The notes: generated from the sequence alone by a model not told the origin. A DNA stretch of 64,000 bases from Pseudomonas orientalis (GCF_022807995.1 NZ_CP094351.1:246501-310500), one strand, 5' to 3'; positions 45,165-54,010 are shown, counted from the stretch's first letter. Program-made: numbers and translations.

Positions 45165-46160
45165 TCAGTTGAATACTGAGTCATAGGCAAACAAGGCCGG
45201 CGCGCCGCCGGTGTGCAGGAAAATAATCGGTCCGTCGCCGAACCGCTGACGACCGATGCCATCGAGCAATCCGGCCATCGCCTTGCCGGTGTAGACCGGG
45301 TCGAGCAACAGACCTTCCTGGCTGGCCAAAAGTTTGATCGCCGACAGCGTGCCCGCGTTCGGCTCGCCATAACGCGGGCCGAAGTATTCGTCCCACAGGA
45401 TCACCTTGAAGGCTTCGGGCAGCTCTACACCGAGCAGCTCGGCGGTACGCTCGGCCAGGCCCTGTACTTTCGGGCGCTGGGCCTCGTCGGTGCGCGACAC
45501 GGTAACGCCAACCACGGGCAGGTTCGGCAGCGCTTCGCTCAGCGCCAGCGCCAGGCCGCTGTGGGTGCCTGCGCTGCCGGAGGCCAGCACCACCGCTGCA
45601 AAGTCGAGGCCGCTGTCTTCGATCTGCGCCGCCAGCTCCAGGCCGGCACGCACATACCCCAACGCGCCGAGGGCATTCGAGCCGCCGATGGGCACCAGAT
45701 AGGGCTTCTTGCCGTTGCTGCGCAGGCGGTCGGCGAGGGCCTTGAGCTGGTCGTCGGCATGGTCGAGGTTCTCGACCAGTTCCACCTTGGCGTCGAACAG
45801 TTCGAGCAACAAACGGTTGCCGTTGCCCAGGTAGTTGGGGTCGTCGGTGCCGGTAGGGTTTTCCAGCAGGGCGACGCAACCCAGGCCAAGCCTGGCGGCC
45901 AGTGCGGCGGTCTGGCGCACATGATTGGACTGGATAGCGCCGGCGGTGACCAGCGTGTCGGCGCCCTGGGCGAGGGCGTCGGCGGCCAGGTATTCAAGTT
46001 TGCGCAATTTGTTGCCACCCATGGCCAGCGGGGTGGTGTCGTCGCGCTTGACGTAGATGTCCCTGCCGAGCCAGGCCGAGAGCCGCTCGAGTTTTTCCAG
46101 GGCGGTGGCGCCGCCCAGCAGGTCCAGGCGGTCAAAACGGTCGAGTTGTTGTTTGATCAT
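45165..46160 (-). CDS. dcyD: D-cysteine desulfhydrase (PLP enzyme)
   Basis: Fold-type II PLP enzyme of 331 residues (start ATG 46160) that breaks D-cysteine into pyruvate, sulfide and ammonia. The PLP Lys is in [10 protein letters not shown] (about 53-62), [12 protein letters not shown] follows, and [10 protein letters not shown] (about 192-201) binds the phosphate. The family includes ACC deaminase-like enzymes, but the neighbourhood with the cystine transporter strongly favours DcyD. It is divergent from the serine acetyltransferase gene by 168 bases. Confidence 0.87.
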   Translation of the reverse strand: MIKQQLDRFDRLDLLGGATALEKLERLSAWLGRDIYVKRDDTTPLAMGGNKLRKLEYLAADALAQGADTLVTAGAIQSNHVRQTAALAARLGLGCVALLENPTGTDDPNYLGNGNRLLLELFDAKVELVENLDHADDQLKALADRLRSNGKKPYLVPIGGSNALGALGYVRAGLELAAQIEDSGLDFAAVVLASGSAGTHSGLALALSEALPNLPVVGVTVSRTDEAQRPKVQGLAERTAELLGVELPEAFKVILWDEYFGPRYGEPNAGTLSAIKLLASQEGLLLDPVYTGKAMAGLLDGIGRQRFGDGPIIFLHTGGAPALFAYDSVFN

Positions 46161-46328
46161 GGCTGCGCACGGTGACTGAGTGATTGGACGACTATAGGCA
46201 GGCACTTTTCATCGGGCAACGGCCAATCGCTTATGTCGGATGGTTCTTAGCCTCACACCATTGGTTCTTAAGGGTTGCCTGGGTGCATACCGTAAAGTGA
46301 TGGCCATTTCGTCAGGAGTGAAAAAACC

Positions 46329-47255
46329 GTGAGTGAGCGTTCCAGCCATTGGCAATTGCAGACCATCGTCAGCCAACTGCGCAGCGCCCGGGACCAGTGG
46401 CGAACGCGCAACGGTCGCTTGAGCGGCGAGCACGGTGGTCGCGAGTTACCGTCCCGCGAAGCGGTGGCGCAGATTCTCGAAGCGTTGTGCGGCGCACTGT
46501 TCCCGATGCGTCTGGGCCCGGTTGACCTGCGCGAAGAAAGTGAAGACTTCTACGTCGGGCATACCCTCGACGTCGCGCTCAACGCCTTGCTGGCCCAGGC
46601 CCGCCTGGAATTGCGCTACGCCGCGCGTCAGGGTGGCCAGGATGACAGTGACATCGACGCCCATGCCATTCGCCTGATCCAGGATTTCGCCCTGGCCTTG
46701 CCGGCTTTGCGCAGCCTGCTCGACACCGACGTATTGGCCGCCTACCACGGCGACCCGGCCGCGCGCAGCGTGGATGAGGTCTTGCTGTGCTACCCAGGCA
46801 TCCTGGCGGTGATTCACCACCGCCTGGCCCATCATCTGTACCGCGCCGGTTTGCCGCTGTTGGCGCGGATCAGTGCGGAAATCGCCCACTCGGCCACCGG
46901 TATCGATATCCACCCCGGCGCGCAGATCGGCCCGAGTTTCTTTATCGATCACGGGACCGGTGTGGTAATTGGCGAGACGGCGATCATTGGTGAGCGGGTG
47001 CGCATCTACCAGGCGGTGACGCTGGGTGCCAAGCGCTTTCCGGCGGATGAGGATGGGCAGTTGCAAAAAGGCCATCCGCGCCATCCTATCGTTGAGGATG
47101 ACGTGGTGATCTACGCCGGCGCCACGATCCTGGGGCGGATTACCATCGGCAAGGGGTCGACCATCGGCGGCAATGTCTGGCTGACCCGCAGCGTGCCGGC
47201 CGGGGCGAATATTACCCAGGCGAATTTGCAGCATGATGATGGGGCGCAGAAATAA
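46329..47255 (+). CDS. epsC: Serine O-acetyltransferase (EpsC/CysE family)
   Basis: A 308-residue serine acetyltransferase of the long EpsC type, making O-acetylserine for cysteine synthesis. The start is GTG at 46329, with AGGAG 10 bases before. An N-terminal helical domain of about 160 residues precedes the left-handed hexapeptide-repeat helix, with catalytic motif IDHGTGVVIGETAIIGERV. A short Gln/Asp tail replaces the usual CysE Ile terminus, so inhibition by cysteine may differ. It is divergent from dcyD. Confidence 0.88.
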   Translation: MSERSSHWQLQTIVSQLRSARDQWRTRNGRLSGEHGGRELPSREAVAQILEALCGALFPMRLGPVDLREESEDFYVGHTLDVALNALLAQARLELRYAARQGGQDDSDIDAHAIRLIQDFALALPALRSLLDTDVLAAYHGDPAARSVDEVLLCYPGILAVIHHRLAHHLYRAGLPLLARISAEIAHSATGIDIHPGAQIGPSFFIDHGTGVVIGETAIIGERVRIYQAVTLGAKRFPADEDGQLQKGHPRHPIVEDDVVIYAGATILGRITIGKGSTIGGNVWLTRSVPAGANITQANLQHDDGAQK

Positions 47256-47274
47256 AGAGTCTGCACGCTAATCC

Positions 47275-47349
47275 CATGTGGGAGGGGGCTTGCCCCCGAT
47301 AGCAGTCTGTCAGTTGATATAACTGGAACTGACCCACCGCTATCGGGGC
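47275..47349. repeat. REP doublet interrupted in its second arm
   Basis: The first arm (GTGGGAGGGGGCTTGCCCCCGAT) is complete; the second stops after CCGCTATCGGGG where the larger palindromic repeat begins. Confidence 0.85.
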
Positions 47350-47700
47350 ATAGGTATCTACACAACTGCGTAGCACCCACCCCACCGTAACCACGATGCG
47401 AAGCGAGCCGCTCTTGATCTTGATCTGCTTTTGATCTCAGGCGCCCCGTTAAACCACGCTGGCCGAACGCAGGCTTGAATCCGTGGGTAACCCGGCAGGA
47501 CGCCGGGTTAGCCGCACTGGGCCATGGATGGCCCATTGCGGCGGCCCACGGATTCAAGCCGGAGAGAGGGCACACCGAGCCCAGGCGAGGTGCCGAGTGG
47601 TGGGGCAAGAGCGTTTTGCTTACTTTTGCGCTTTTCAAAAGTGAGCCGCTGTAAAAGCGGAACCATTAGCAGCCGTGACCGCAGAAACGGATATGTACTC
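47350..47700. repeat. Large structured palindromic repeat element
   Basis: Non-coding element containing a three-way junction. An outer perfect 15-bp stem joins 47473-47487 (GCTTGAATCCGTGGG) to 47545-47559. Inside are a perfect 9-bp hairpin (47488-47496 with 47502-47510, loop AGGAC) and a third arm (GCCGC 47511-47515 with GCGGC 47538-47542, then TGGGCCA with TGGCCCA). Downstream are hairpins ACTTTTG/CAAAAGT near 47623 and CCGCT/AGCGG at 47646-47660. I recall similar repeats in other fluorescent pseudomonads, but no name is certain. Confidence 0.75.
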
Positions 47701-47734
47701 GGTCTGATCCAACATCCTGGTCGGCCCTGAGGAC

Positions 47735-47836
47735 GCCATCGGGGGCAAGCCCCCTCCCACATTTGGATCTGTGGGGTATCAGTAAGATAGTCACAGGCTG
47801 CCTGACCCAACGAGGAGCAAGCCCCCTCCCACATTT
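47735..47836. repeat. Two REP copies in direct orientation
   Basis: A complete copy (CATCGGGGGCAAGCCCCC) and a second one whose head is degenerate (CGAGGAGCAAGCCCCC), both followed by TCCCACATTTG. Unlike the other sites they point the same way. Confidence 0.85.
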
Positions 47837-47959
47837 GAATGCATTTCACCTTCACGTCGCTGAACGATTTGCCCCCGTAACCCGTCATACCAGTCCCTGA
47901 GCTAGTGTAGGAATTGTCTACCACTCAGCCCCGAAATTAGTCCCAGACCGCCCATTCAT

Positions 47960-47989
47960 GTTTAACTTGAACGTTCGTTCAAGTTAAAC
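47960..47989. promoter_or_regulatory. BetI-type operator upstream of betT
   Basis: A 30-base palindrome with 14-base perfect arms (GTTTAACTTGAACG, TT, CGTTCAAGTTAAAC). The core TTGAACGTTCGTTCAA is the kind of site bound by BetI, the choline-responsive TetR-family repressor, in pseudomonads. It lies about 90 bases before the betT start. Confidence 0.75.
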
Positions 47990-48080
47990 CGGTGGTTCGC
48001 TGCCCGCTCACAACAGGAGGCTTACCTTTGCTGAGTCCGTTATACACAGCCACATTTCACACCCCGGGGGTGCATCGCTC

Positions 48081-50081
48081 ATGAGTGCGTCGTCTACCCC
48101 ATCCAGCGGTCTGGTGCGCATGAATGCGCCCGTTTTCTACTTTGCCGCCACGGCCATCCTGCTGTTCGGCATTACCGTCATCGCGATCCCGCAACAGGCC
48201 GGTGCCTGGCTGCTGGCGGCGCAAAACTGGGCGGCCAACACGGTCGGCTGGTACTACATGCTGGCGATGACCCTGTATCTGGTCTTCGTGGTGGTCACCG
48301 CGCTATCGGGCTACGGCAAGATAAAACTCGGTGCCGACCACGACGAGCCCGAATTCAGTTACCTGTCCTGGGCCGGCATGCTGTTCGCCGCCGGGATCAG
48401 CATCACACTGTTTTTCTTCTGTGTGTCCGAACCGCTGACGCACCTGGTGCAACCGCCCCAGGGCGAGGCAATGAACGCCGATGCGGCGCGCCAGGCCATG
48501 CAGATCCTGTTCCTGCACTGGGGCTTGCACGGCTGGGGCGTGTTCGCTTTTGTCGGCATGGCACTGGCGTACTTCGCCTACCGGCATAACCTGCCGCTGG
48601 CGTTGCGCTCGGCGCTTTATCCGCTGATCGGCAAGCGCATCAACGGCCCGATCGGTTACGCGGTGGATGGCTTCGGCATCATCGCCACGGTGTTCGGCCT
48701 GGGCGCCGACATGGGCTTCGGCGTGCTGCACCTCAATTCCGGCCTGGATTACCTGTTCGGTATTGCCCATACGCAGTGGATTCAGGTGGGCTTGATCACC
48801 TTGATGATGGGCGCGGCGATCATCGTCGCCGTGGCCGGTGTCGACAAGGGTGTGCGGGTGATGTCCGACATCAACATGCTGCTGGCCTGCGCGCTGCTGC
48901 TGTTTGTGTTGTTTGCCGGCCCCACCCAGCACCTGCTCAACACCTTGATCCAGAACATCGGCGACTACCTTGGCGCGTTGCCGACCAAGAGTTTCGACGT
49001 ATACGCCTACGACAAACCCAGCGACTGGCTGGGCGGTTGGACGGTGTTCTACTGGGCCTGGTGGATCGCATGGTCGCCGTTTGTGGGCCTGTTCATCGCG
49101 CGGATTTCCCGTGGCCGCACCATCCGCGAATTCGTGTTTGGCGTGCTGCTGATCCCGCTGGGTTTCACCCTGGCGTGGATGTCGATCTTCGGTAACAGCG
49201 CCATCGACCAGGTGCTCAACCATGGCATGACCGCGTTGGGCCAGTCGGCCATTGATGAGCCGTCGATGAGCCTCTATCTGCTGCTGGAAACCTACCCGTG
49301 GAGTAAAACCGTGATTGCGGTCACGGTGTTTATCAGCTTCGTATTTTTCGTGACCTCGGCGGACTCAGGCACGGTGGTGCTGTCGACCCTGTCGTCCAAA
49401 GGCGGCAACGCCGATGAAGACGGGCCGAAATGGCTGCGCGTGTTCTGGGGCGCGATGACCGCCCTGGTCACCAGCGCCTTGCTGTTTGCCGGCAGTATCG
49501 ATTCGCTGAAATCAGCGGTCGTGCTGACCTCGCTGCCGTTCTCGCTGATCCTGTTGCTGATGATGTGGGGGCTGCACAAGGCGTTCTATCTGGAATCGCA
49601 AAAGCAGATCGCGCAGTTGCATTCGCTGGCGCCGATTTCGGCGTCGCGCAAAGGCCGTGGTGGCTGGCGCCAGCGTCTGAGCCAGGCCGTGCATTTTCCG
49701 TCGCGCGACGAGGTATACCGCTTCCTCGAGTCGACGGTGCGCCCGGCCATTGAAGAAGTGACCGCCGTATTTGTCGAGAAGGGCTTGAACGTGGTCACCC
49801 AGCCAGACCCGGCCAACGACAGCGTCAGCCTGGAAATCGGCCATGGCGAGGAGCATCCGTTCATCTACCAGGTGCAGATGCGCGGCTATTTCACGCCATC
49901 GTTTGCCCGTGGCGGCATGGGTTCCAAAGAGATCAACAACCGCCGTTACTATCGCGCCGAAGTGCACTTGCGTGAGGGCAGCCAGGACTACGACCTGGTG
50001 GGCTACACCAAGGAGCAGATCATCAACGACATCCTCGACCAGTACGAGCGGCACCTGCAGTTCCTGCATCTGGTGCGTTGA
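48081..50081 (+). CDS. betT: Choline transporter, BCCT family
   Basis: Proton- or sodium-coupled betaine/choline/carnitine carrier of 666 residues with 12 membrane segments. The family signature around FYWAWWIAWSPFVGLFIARIS (segment 8, about 318-338) is present, with the Trp-rich box for the quaternary ammonium group. A cytoplasmic C-terminal domain of about 140 residues, as in BetT proteins, is present (FPSRDEVYRFLESTVRP onward). The BetI-like operator supports choline as substrate. betIBA is not in the window. Confidence 0.9.
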   Translation: MSASSTPSSGLVRMNAPVFYFAATAILLFGITVIAIPQQAGAWLLAAQNWAANTVGWYYMLAMTLYLVFVVVTALSGYGKIKLGADHDEPEFSYLSWAGMLFAAGISITLFFFCVSEPLTHLVQPPQGEAMNADAARQAMQILFLHWGLHGWGVFAFVGMALAYFAYRHNLPLALRSALYPLIGKRINGPIGYAVDGFGIIATVFGLGADMGFGVLHLNSGLDYLFGIAHTQWIQVGLITLMMGAAIIVAVAGVDKGVRVMSDINMLLACALLLFVLFAGPTQHLLNTLIQNIGDYLGALPTKSFDVYAYDKPSDWLGGWTVFYWAWWIAWSPFVGLFIARISRGRTIREFVFGVLLIPLGFTLAWMSIFGNSAIDQVLNHGMTALGQSAIDEPSMSLYLLLETYPWSKTVIAVTVFISFVFFVTSADSGTVVLSTLSSKGGNADEDGPKWLRVFWGAMTALVTSALLFAGSIDSLKSAVVLTSLPFSLILLLMMWGLHKAFYLESQKQIAQLHSLAPISASRKGRGGWRQRLSQAVHFPSRDEVYRFLESTVRPAIEEVTAVFVEKGLNVVTQPDPANDSVSLEIGHGEEHPFIYQVQMRGYFTPSFARGGMGSKEINNRRYYRAEVHLREGSQDYDLVGYTKEQIINDILDQYERHLQFLHLVR

Positions 50082-50172
50082 TTCGCGTGCATAAATGCAC
50101 GTAATTGCGTTCCTCTCAAGTGGGTCTTTGCTGTAAAAGGGAAAGGCAGACTTAAGCGATTCAGCGGGTTCA

Positions 50173-50204
50173 AAGGCCTGGGAATAACCTTATTCCCAGG
50201 CCTT
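50173..50204 (+). terminator. Hairpin after betT, possible terminator
   Basis: Perfect 15-bp stem (AAGGCCTGGGAATAA, CC, TTATTCCCAGGCCTT) followed by CTTTG, a weak T run. It could also be an operator for the next gene, which starts 29 bases later. Confidence 0.5.
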
Positions 50205-50232
50205 CTTTGCCCCAACGCCCAGAGAGGATTCG

Positions 50233-51270
50233 ATGACGTACATTGCTGCCGAAAACCGCTATGAATCTATTCCTTACCGCCGCGTAGGCCGCAGTGGACT
50301 GGTGCTGCCGGCACTGTCCCTCGGGCTGTGGCACAACTTTGGCGACAGCACCCCGATCGCCACCCAGCGCGCCCTGCTGCGCACCGCGTTCGACCTGGGC
50401 ATCAATCACTTCGACCTGGCCAATAACTACGGCCCTCCCTACGGCAGCGCCGAGATCAATTTCGGTCGTTTGCTGCGCGAAGACTTCAAGCACTATCGCG
50501 ACGAATTGATCATCTCCAGCAAGGCCGGCTGGGACATGTGGCCCGGCCCGTACGGCCAGGGTGGTGGTTCGCGTAAGTACGTCCTGGCGAGCCTGGACCA
50601 GAGCCTGCAACGTCTGGGTGTCGACTATGTGGATATTTTCTACTCCCACCGTTTCGATGCCGACACGCCACTGGAAGAAACCGCCAGTGCGCTGGCCACC
50701 GCTGTGCAGCAGGGCAAGGCGTTGTACATCGGTATCTCGTCATACTCCGGGGTAAAAACCCGTGAGATGGCGGCGCTGCTCAACGAGTGGAAAGTACCGT
50801 TGCTGATTCACCAGCCGGCCTACAACCTGCTCAACCGCTGGGTGGAAAAAGACCTGCTCGACACCACTGACGAACTCGGCGCCGGCGTGATTGCCTTCAC
50901 GCCGCTGGCTCAGGGCTTGCTCACCGATAAATACCTCAACGGGATTCCTGCCGATGCCCGGGTGAATCGGCCGGGGGGAGGCTCGCTGCAGGCCCAACAC
51001 CTGTCCGAGGAGAACATTGCCCATGTTCGCGCCCTGAATGAGATCGCCCAGCGTCGCGGCCAGAGCCTGGCGCAATTGGCGTTGGCCTGGACCCTGCGTG
51101 ATCCGCGGGTGACCAGCGCGCTGATCGGTGCCAGCCGGCCGGAGCAGATCATCGAGAACGTCGGGGCGTTGAAGAACCTGAGCTTCAGCGCTGAAGAACT
51201 GGCGCAGATCGATCGGTTCGCGCAGGAAGGCGGGATCAATCTGTGGGAAAAACCGTCAATGGCTGAGTAA
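50233..51270 (+). CDS. mgrA: Aldo-keto reductase, MgrA/YghZ type (L-glyceraldehyde 3-phosphate reductase-like)
   Basis: AKR-family reductase of 345 residues (AKR14 type). The catalytic set is visible: Asp in FDLANNYG, Tyr in the same segment, Lys in SSKAGWDMWPGPYG and His in YSHRFDADTPLEE. The NADPH site is in LTSALIGASRPEQI-type segment near 292-303. E. coli YghZ reduces L-glyceraldehyde 3-phosphate and methylglyoxal; the role here is inferred. AGAGGATTCG precedes the ATG. Confidence 0.85.
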   Translation: MTYIAAENRYESIPYRRVGRSGLVLPALSLGLWHNFGDSTPIATQRALLRTAFDLGINHFDLANNYGPPYGSAEINFGRLLREDFKHYRDELIISSKAGWDMWPGPYGQGGGSRKYVLASLDQSLQRLGVDYVDIFYSHRFDADTPLEETASALATAVQQGKALYIGISSYSGVKTREMAALLNEWKVPLLIHQPAYNLLNRWVEKDLLDTTDELGAGVIAFTPLAQGLLTDKYLNGIPADARVNRPGGGSLQAQHLSEENIAHVRALNEIAQRRGQSLAQLALAWTLRDPRVTSALIGASRPEQIIENVGALKNLSFSAEELAQIDRFAQEGGINLWEKPSMAE

Positions 51271-51273
51271 CGG

Positions 51274-51323
51274 CAGTGTGCCTGCTCGATAGGAGGCTGA
51301 CTTTTATCGTGGCAGGCACGCTG
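51274..51323. terminator. Imperfect long hairpin between convergent genes
   Basis: CAGTGTGCCTGC pairs with GCAGGCACGCTG (11 of 12) around a loop that also holds CGAT/ATCG. It could stop transcription from either side but has no T run. Confidence 0.3.
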
Positions 51324-51334
51324 CGGCGTTCTGC

Positions 51335-52252
51335 TCAGCGCAGGGTTAGCACTCGCCGGGCATGCTGGAAGCCCGACTCGGACAGCTTGACCTTGTTTCC
51401 ATAAAGGTCTGCATATCCGTCAATCACGGCGACCGAATGTGTCCCGTCTGCTGCGGTACCCAGGCCTTCCTTGGCCAGTTGAGCCGGGTTGGTCCAGCGC
51501 CGTCTGGCATATAAGCCCAAGCGCTGGGTGGCATCCCCCGGCATCTCGCCGTTATTCAATGAGGCCATGGCATCTTCGAAGCTGCGCCTGGCGGTGCCTT
51601 CGTGATTTCTCAGCTGAGCTCGCTTGGCGCTGGCGGCATACAGGAATACGGCGTCCTTGAGCACGTCCGGGTCATCGCCCTGAAAGCCGCTGCCGGTCCT
51701 CGCCAGCGTTAACTCTTCATGCGATATATGCAGTTTGAACATGTCTTGCATGGTCACGTCGAACCCCGTTTTTGTAGGGGTTATCAGTTTGAAAATGCCC
51801 TGTGGATGATGGCCGTATTTCATCATCGCCAGCTTGATCGCCGACACCGTGACACAATTGCCTTGAGTGCCCTGCCAGAAACCGCGCCAGATATCCTTGG
51901 GCCTGGTGCCGATCGGCACCGAAGAGATAAAGGGGCTCTCGTCAGACTGGGGCTTGTTCATGGGGTTGATGTTGGTAAACGGGGCTGGCGAATCGCGATC
52001 AACCTGCTGAGGTACCGCGTCAACCGTAGGTGCAACAGGGCTGGCACGCTGTGTGAGGGTTTTGAGAAGGGTGTTCAGTGAGTTCAGTTGTTGAACAATG
52101 GACGTGTAAAGGTTTTGTGTGTTTTCCGGGCCGATCGCGAGGGGTATTTCCATCGGGGTCTTGGCGTTCGGCTTTACGCCTGCGCCGTCGCGCAGACTGG
52201 GAAGTATTGAAGTATTAAGCGCTGTGGTGCCGCTGGCAGTGTTGAGTAACAT
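51335..52252 (-). CDS. Candidate type III effector with papain/calpain-like cysteine protease site
   Basis: Family not recognised. The 305-residue protein has a Ser/Thr/Pro-rich N-terminal third and a C-terminal domain (about 120-305). That domain begins QGTQGNCVTVSAIK (127-140), which fits the papain/calpain QGxxGxC motif with oxyanion Gln127 and nucleophile Cys133, and the following SAI matches SAV of papain. A later THSVAVIDGY (271-280) supplies a candidate His272 and Asp278. Two copies of the same domain occur in the gene before it. N-terminus: no acidic residue before position 22 and Leu at 3. GAGGTGA precedes the ATG; 36 bases separate it from the upstream gene, so it shares the hrp-box promoter. 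Confidence 0.7.
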   Translation of the reverse strand: MLLNTASGTTALNTSILPSLRDGAGVKPNAKTPMEIPLAIGPENTQNLYTSIVQQLNSLNTLLKTLTQRASPVAPTVDAVPQQVDRDSPAPFTNINPMNKPQSDESPFISSVPIGTRPKDIWRGFWQGTQGNCVTVSAIKLAMMKYGHHPQGIFKLITPTKTGFDVTMQDMFKLHISHEELTLARTGSGFQGDDPDVLKDAVFLYAASAKRAQLRNHEGTARRSFEDAMASLNNGEMPGDATQRLGLYARRRWTNPAQLAKEGLGTAADGTHSVAVIDGYADLYGNKVKLSESGFQHARRVLTLR

Positions 52253-52288
52253 AGGTCACCTCGTATTCAATAAGTGTGAGTGAACGAT

Positions 52289-53920
52289 TCAGTGCACATC
52301 GAGCACGTAGCCGTGCCCGTCATAAGGCAGGTATTGATGCGCCTTTTCATTGCCCAGAACCAAGCCAAACCCGTATAGAAACCCGACGGTATCCTGGCCC
52401 TCCAGTTCACTCACATGGACATGGCGCATATGACCGATCATGCCGATGTTTTCCAGGATAGGTTTTATGTGCCGGCCATTCTGGATCGCATCACTGAGGG
52501 CCGTCTCGAAGTCGGATTTTGTCACCGGATCTTCATGTTCCAGCTGGTGACGTTTCGTAAAAGCCGCAAATATGAAGTTGGCATCCTTTATCATCTCGCT
52601 GTCGTCACCGGACAACTTCAAGGCTTGCCCGGCCCGCTGTATCTCCTGGCGAGAAATATGCACTTCATACCCATCTTTCATCGTCACGTCATAGCCGTCA
52701 CCTGCAGCGGCAACCCGTTGGAAGCAATCGGTAGGGCTTTGCCCGAACTTCATCATCATCAATTTTATTGCGTCAACGTAGGCTGCCGTTTCGCGAAATT
52801 CGCCAAAGCGACGGGGTGTGTCATTGAAGGCGGTCATTATATTGACTGGACGCTCACCGCCTCTCTTTGAAGAGAGATCCGGCATCGCGCCGGGGGAGGG
52901 AGGGCCCGGCGGAGTTGGCAGGGGTATGACGTTGGTTTGCGGGGGGAGAGGTGCTACCGGCGCAGGGCGTGAGTCAATGGACGGTTCCTTCCTGCCGTCC
53001 AGCCTGGTGGTTGCGGGTAAATCCGACAGTACGTAGGCCTGCTTTTTCAGCCTTAACCTGGAAGGTGTCCCATGGAAGTCCTCGCGACCATCGACAACCA
53101 GCATGGATTCCCCGTTCGAGACAACCGTTATACCCGGTCTTTGGCCAGTGCCAAGTGACTCGGACTTAACCTCTTGCATGTGCTTTTCCAGACCCATGAG
53201 CTTCAATACGTTGCTGGCATGTTCGCCATTGTTTGTATTGCGCAGGGTCATGGGATAACTCGCCTGTTCTGCGGGATCGTTGCTTTCGAGCTGTTTTCGC
53301 TTGGTCAGGGTCGCATACAGAAAGTTGGCGTCTTTCAACATGTCCTCGTTGCCCAAAAGTTGCGAACTTTCCCTCGCGAGGTCCAGCTCTTTATGCGTGA
53401 TGAATAATTTGAAGCCATCTCTCATCGTCACATTGAAACCGGTACTCAGGGGGGTAACTTGAGCATAGATATCGGTTGGGCTTTGACCAAAGTGCTGCAT
53501 GGCCAACTTGATCCCCGCTACATGGGAACTGTGCGGCGTGGTGAGTGAGCGAAAAGTGACTTGGGGGGAGAAAAACAGGCCACCCAACACGTCGTCGGGT
53601 TTTTGTTTGTTCCTTTTATTTGAAAGGTATTGCGTACCATCAGTGCGCACGGCTGAGGGGGGCGTCGTTGCAACGGTTGCTGGCGTTTCAGGCGTGACGG
53701 GTTCGGCGTCCATGCCCTTCTGGAGCGTATCCATCAAACGTTTGAGCTCGCTTAACATGGCGAGCAAATTTTCGCGGCTATAGGGGTCGGCGGTGGACGA
53801 TGTCAGTGTTTCAGGGGTTGTGCCTGTGGCTGAAGGGGCGGATTCAGGCGGTTTAATGGGAAATTCAGCAGGCTGTGACGCAAAAGCTGTCAGCCACGGC
53901 GATACGGTTGAGATATTCAT
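52289..53920 (-). CDS. Candidate type III effector with two degenerate copies of the protease-like domain
   Basis: Family not recognised. From the ATG at 53920 it has 543 residues. The first 50 include eight Ser, Ile at position 3 and no acidic residue in the first 12, a type III secretion-like leader. Two domains follow, at about 115-305 and 365-543, with a Pro-rich linker (about 318-345). They share with the downstream protein the blocks GFNVTMRDGFKLFITHKEL or GYDVTMKDGYEVHISRQEI and MLKDANFLYA or MIKDANFIFA, but lack the QGxxGxC motif; Cys133 aligns with Ser or Ala and His272 with Glu or Gly. Lower G+C than neighbours (29 of 60 at 53281-53340). An hrp box lies upstream. Confidence 0.7.
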   Translation of the reverse strand: MNISTVSPWLTAFASQPAEFPIKPPESAPSATGTTPETLTSSTADPYSRENLLAMLSELKRLMDTLQKGMDAEPVTPETPATVATTPPSAVRTDGTQYLSNKRNKQKPDDVLGGLFFSPQVTFRSLTTPHSSHVAGIKLAMQHFGQSPTDIYAQVTPLSTGFNVTMRDGFKLFITHKELDLARESSQLLGNEDMLKDANFLYATLTKRKQLESNDPAEQASYPMTLRNTNNGEHASNVLKLMGLEKHMQEVKSESLGTGQRPGITVVSNGESMLVVDGREDFHGTPSRLRLKKQAYVLSDLPATTRLDGRKEPSIDSRPAPVAPLPPQTNVIPLPTPPGPPSPGAMPDLSSKRGGERPVNIMTAFNDTPRRFGEFRETAAYVDAIKLMMMKFGQSPTDCFQRVAAAGDGYDVTMKDGYEVHISRQEIQRAGQALKLSGDDSEMIKDANFIFAAFTKRHQLEHEDPVTKSDFETALSDAIQNGRHIKPILENIGMIGHMRHVHVSELEGQDTVGFLYGFGLVLGNEKAHQYLPYDGHGYVLDVH

Positions 53921-53981
53921 TTCAAGCACTCAATGGATTCACGTTAAGGGTTCACTGCGCAGGCGTTTCAGACGCACGATG

Positions 53982-54010
53982 TCAGTGGTGAGCCTTACCT
54001 TGTGCGTTCC
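53982..54010 (-). promoter_or_regulatory. hrp box (HrpL-dependent promoter)
   Basis: On the minus strand GGAACG, 16 bases, CCACTGA. The consensus for HrpL promoters is GGAACC-N15-16-CCACNNA, so only the sixth base differs and the spacing is exact. It lies 61 bases before the ATG of the first effector-like gene, in the right orientation. Confidence 0.7.
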
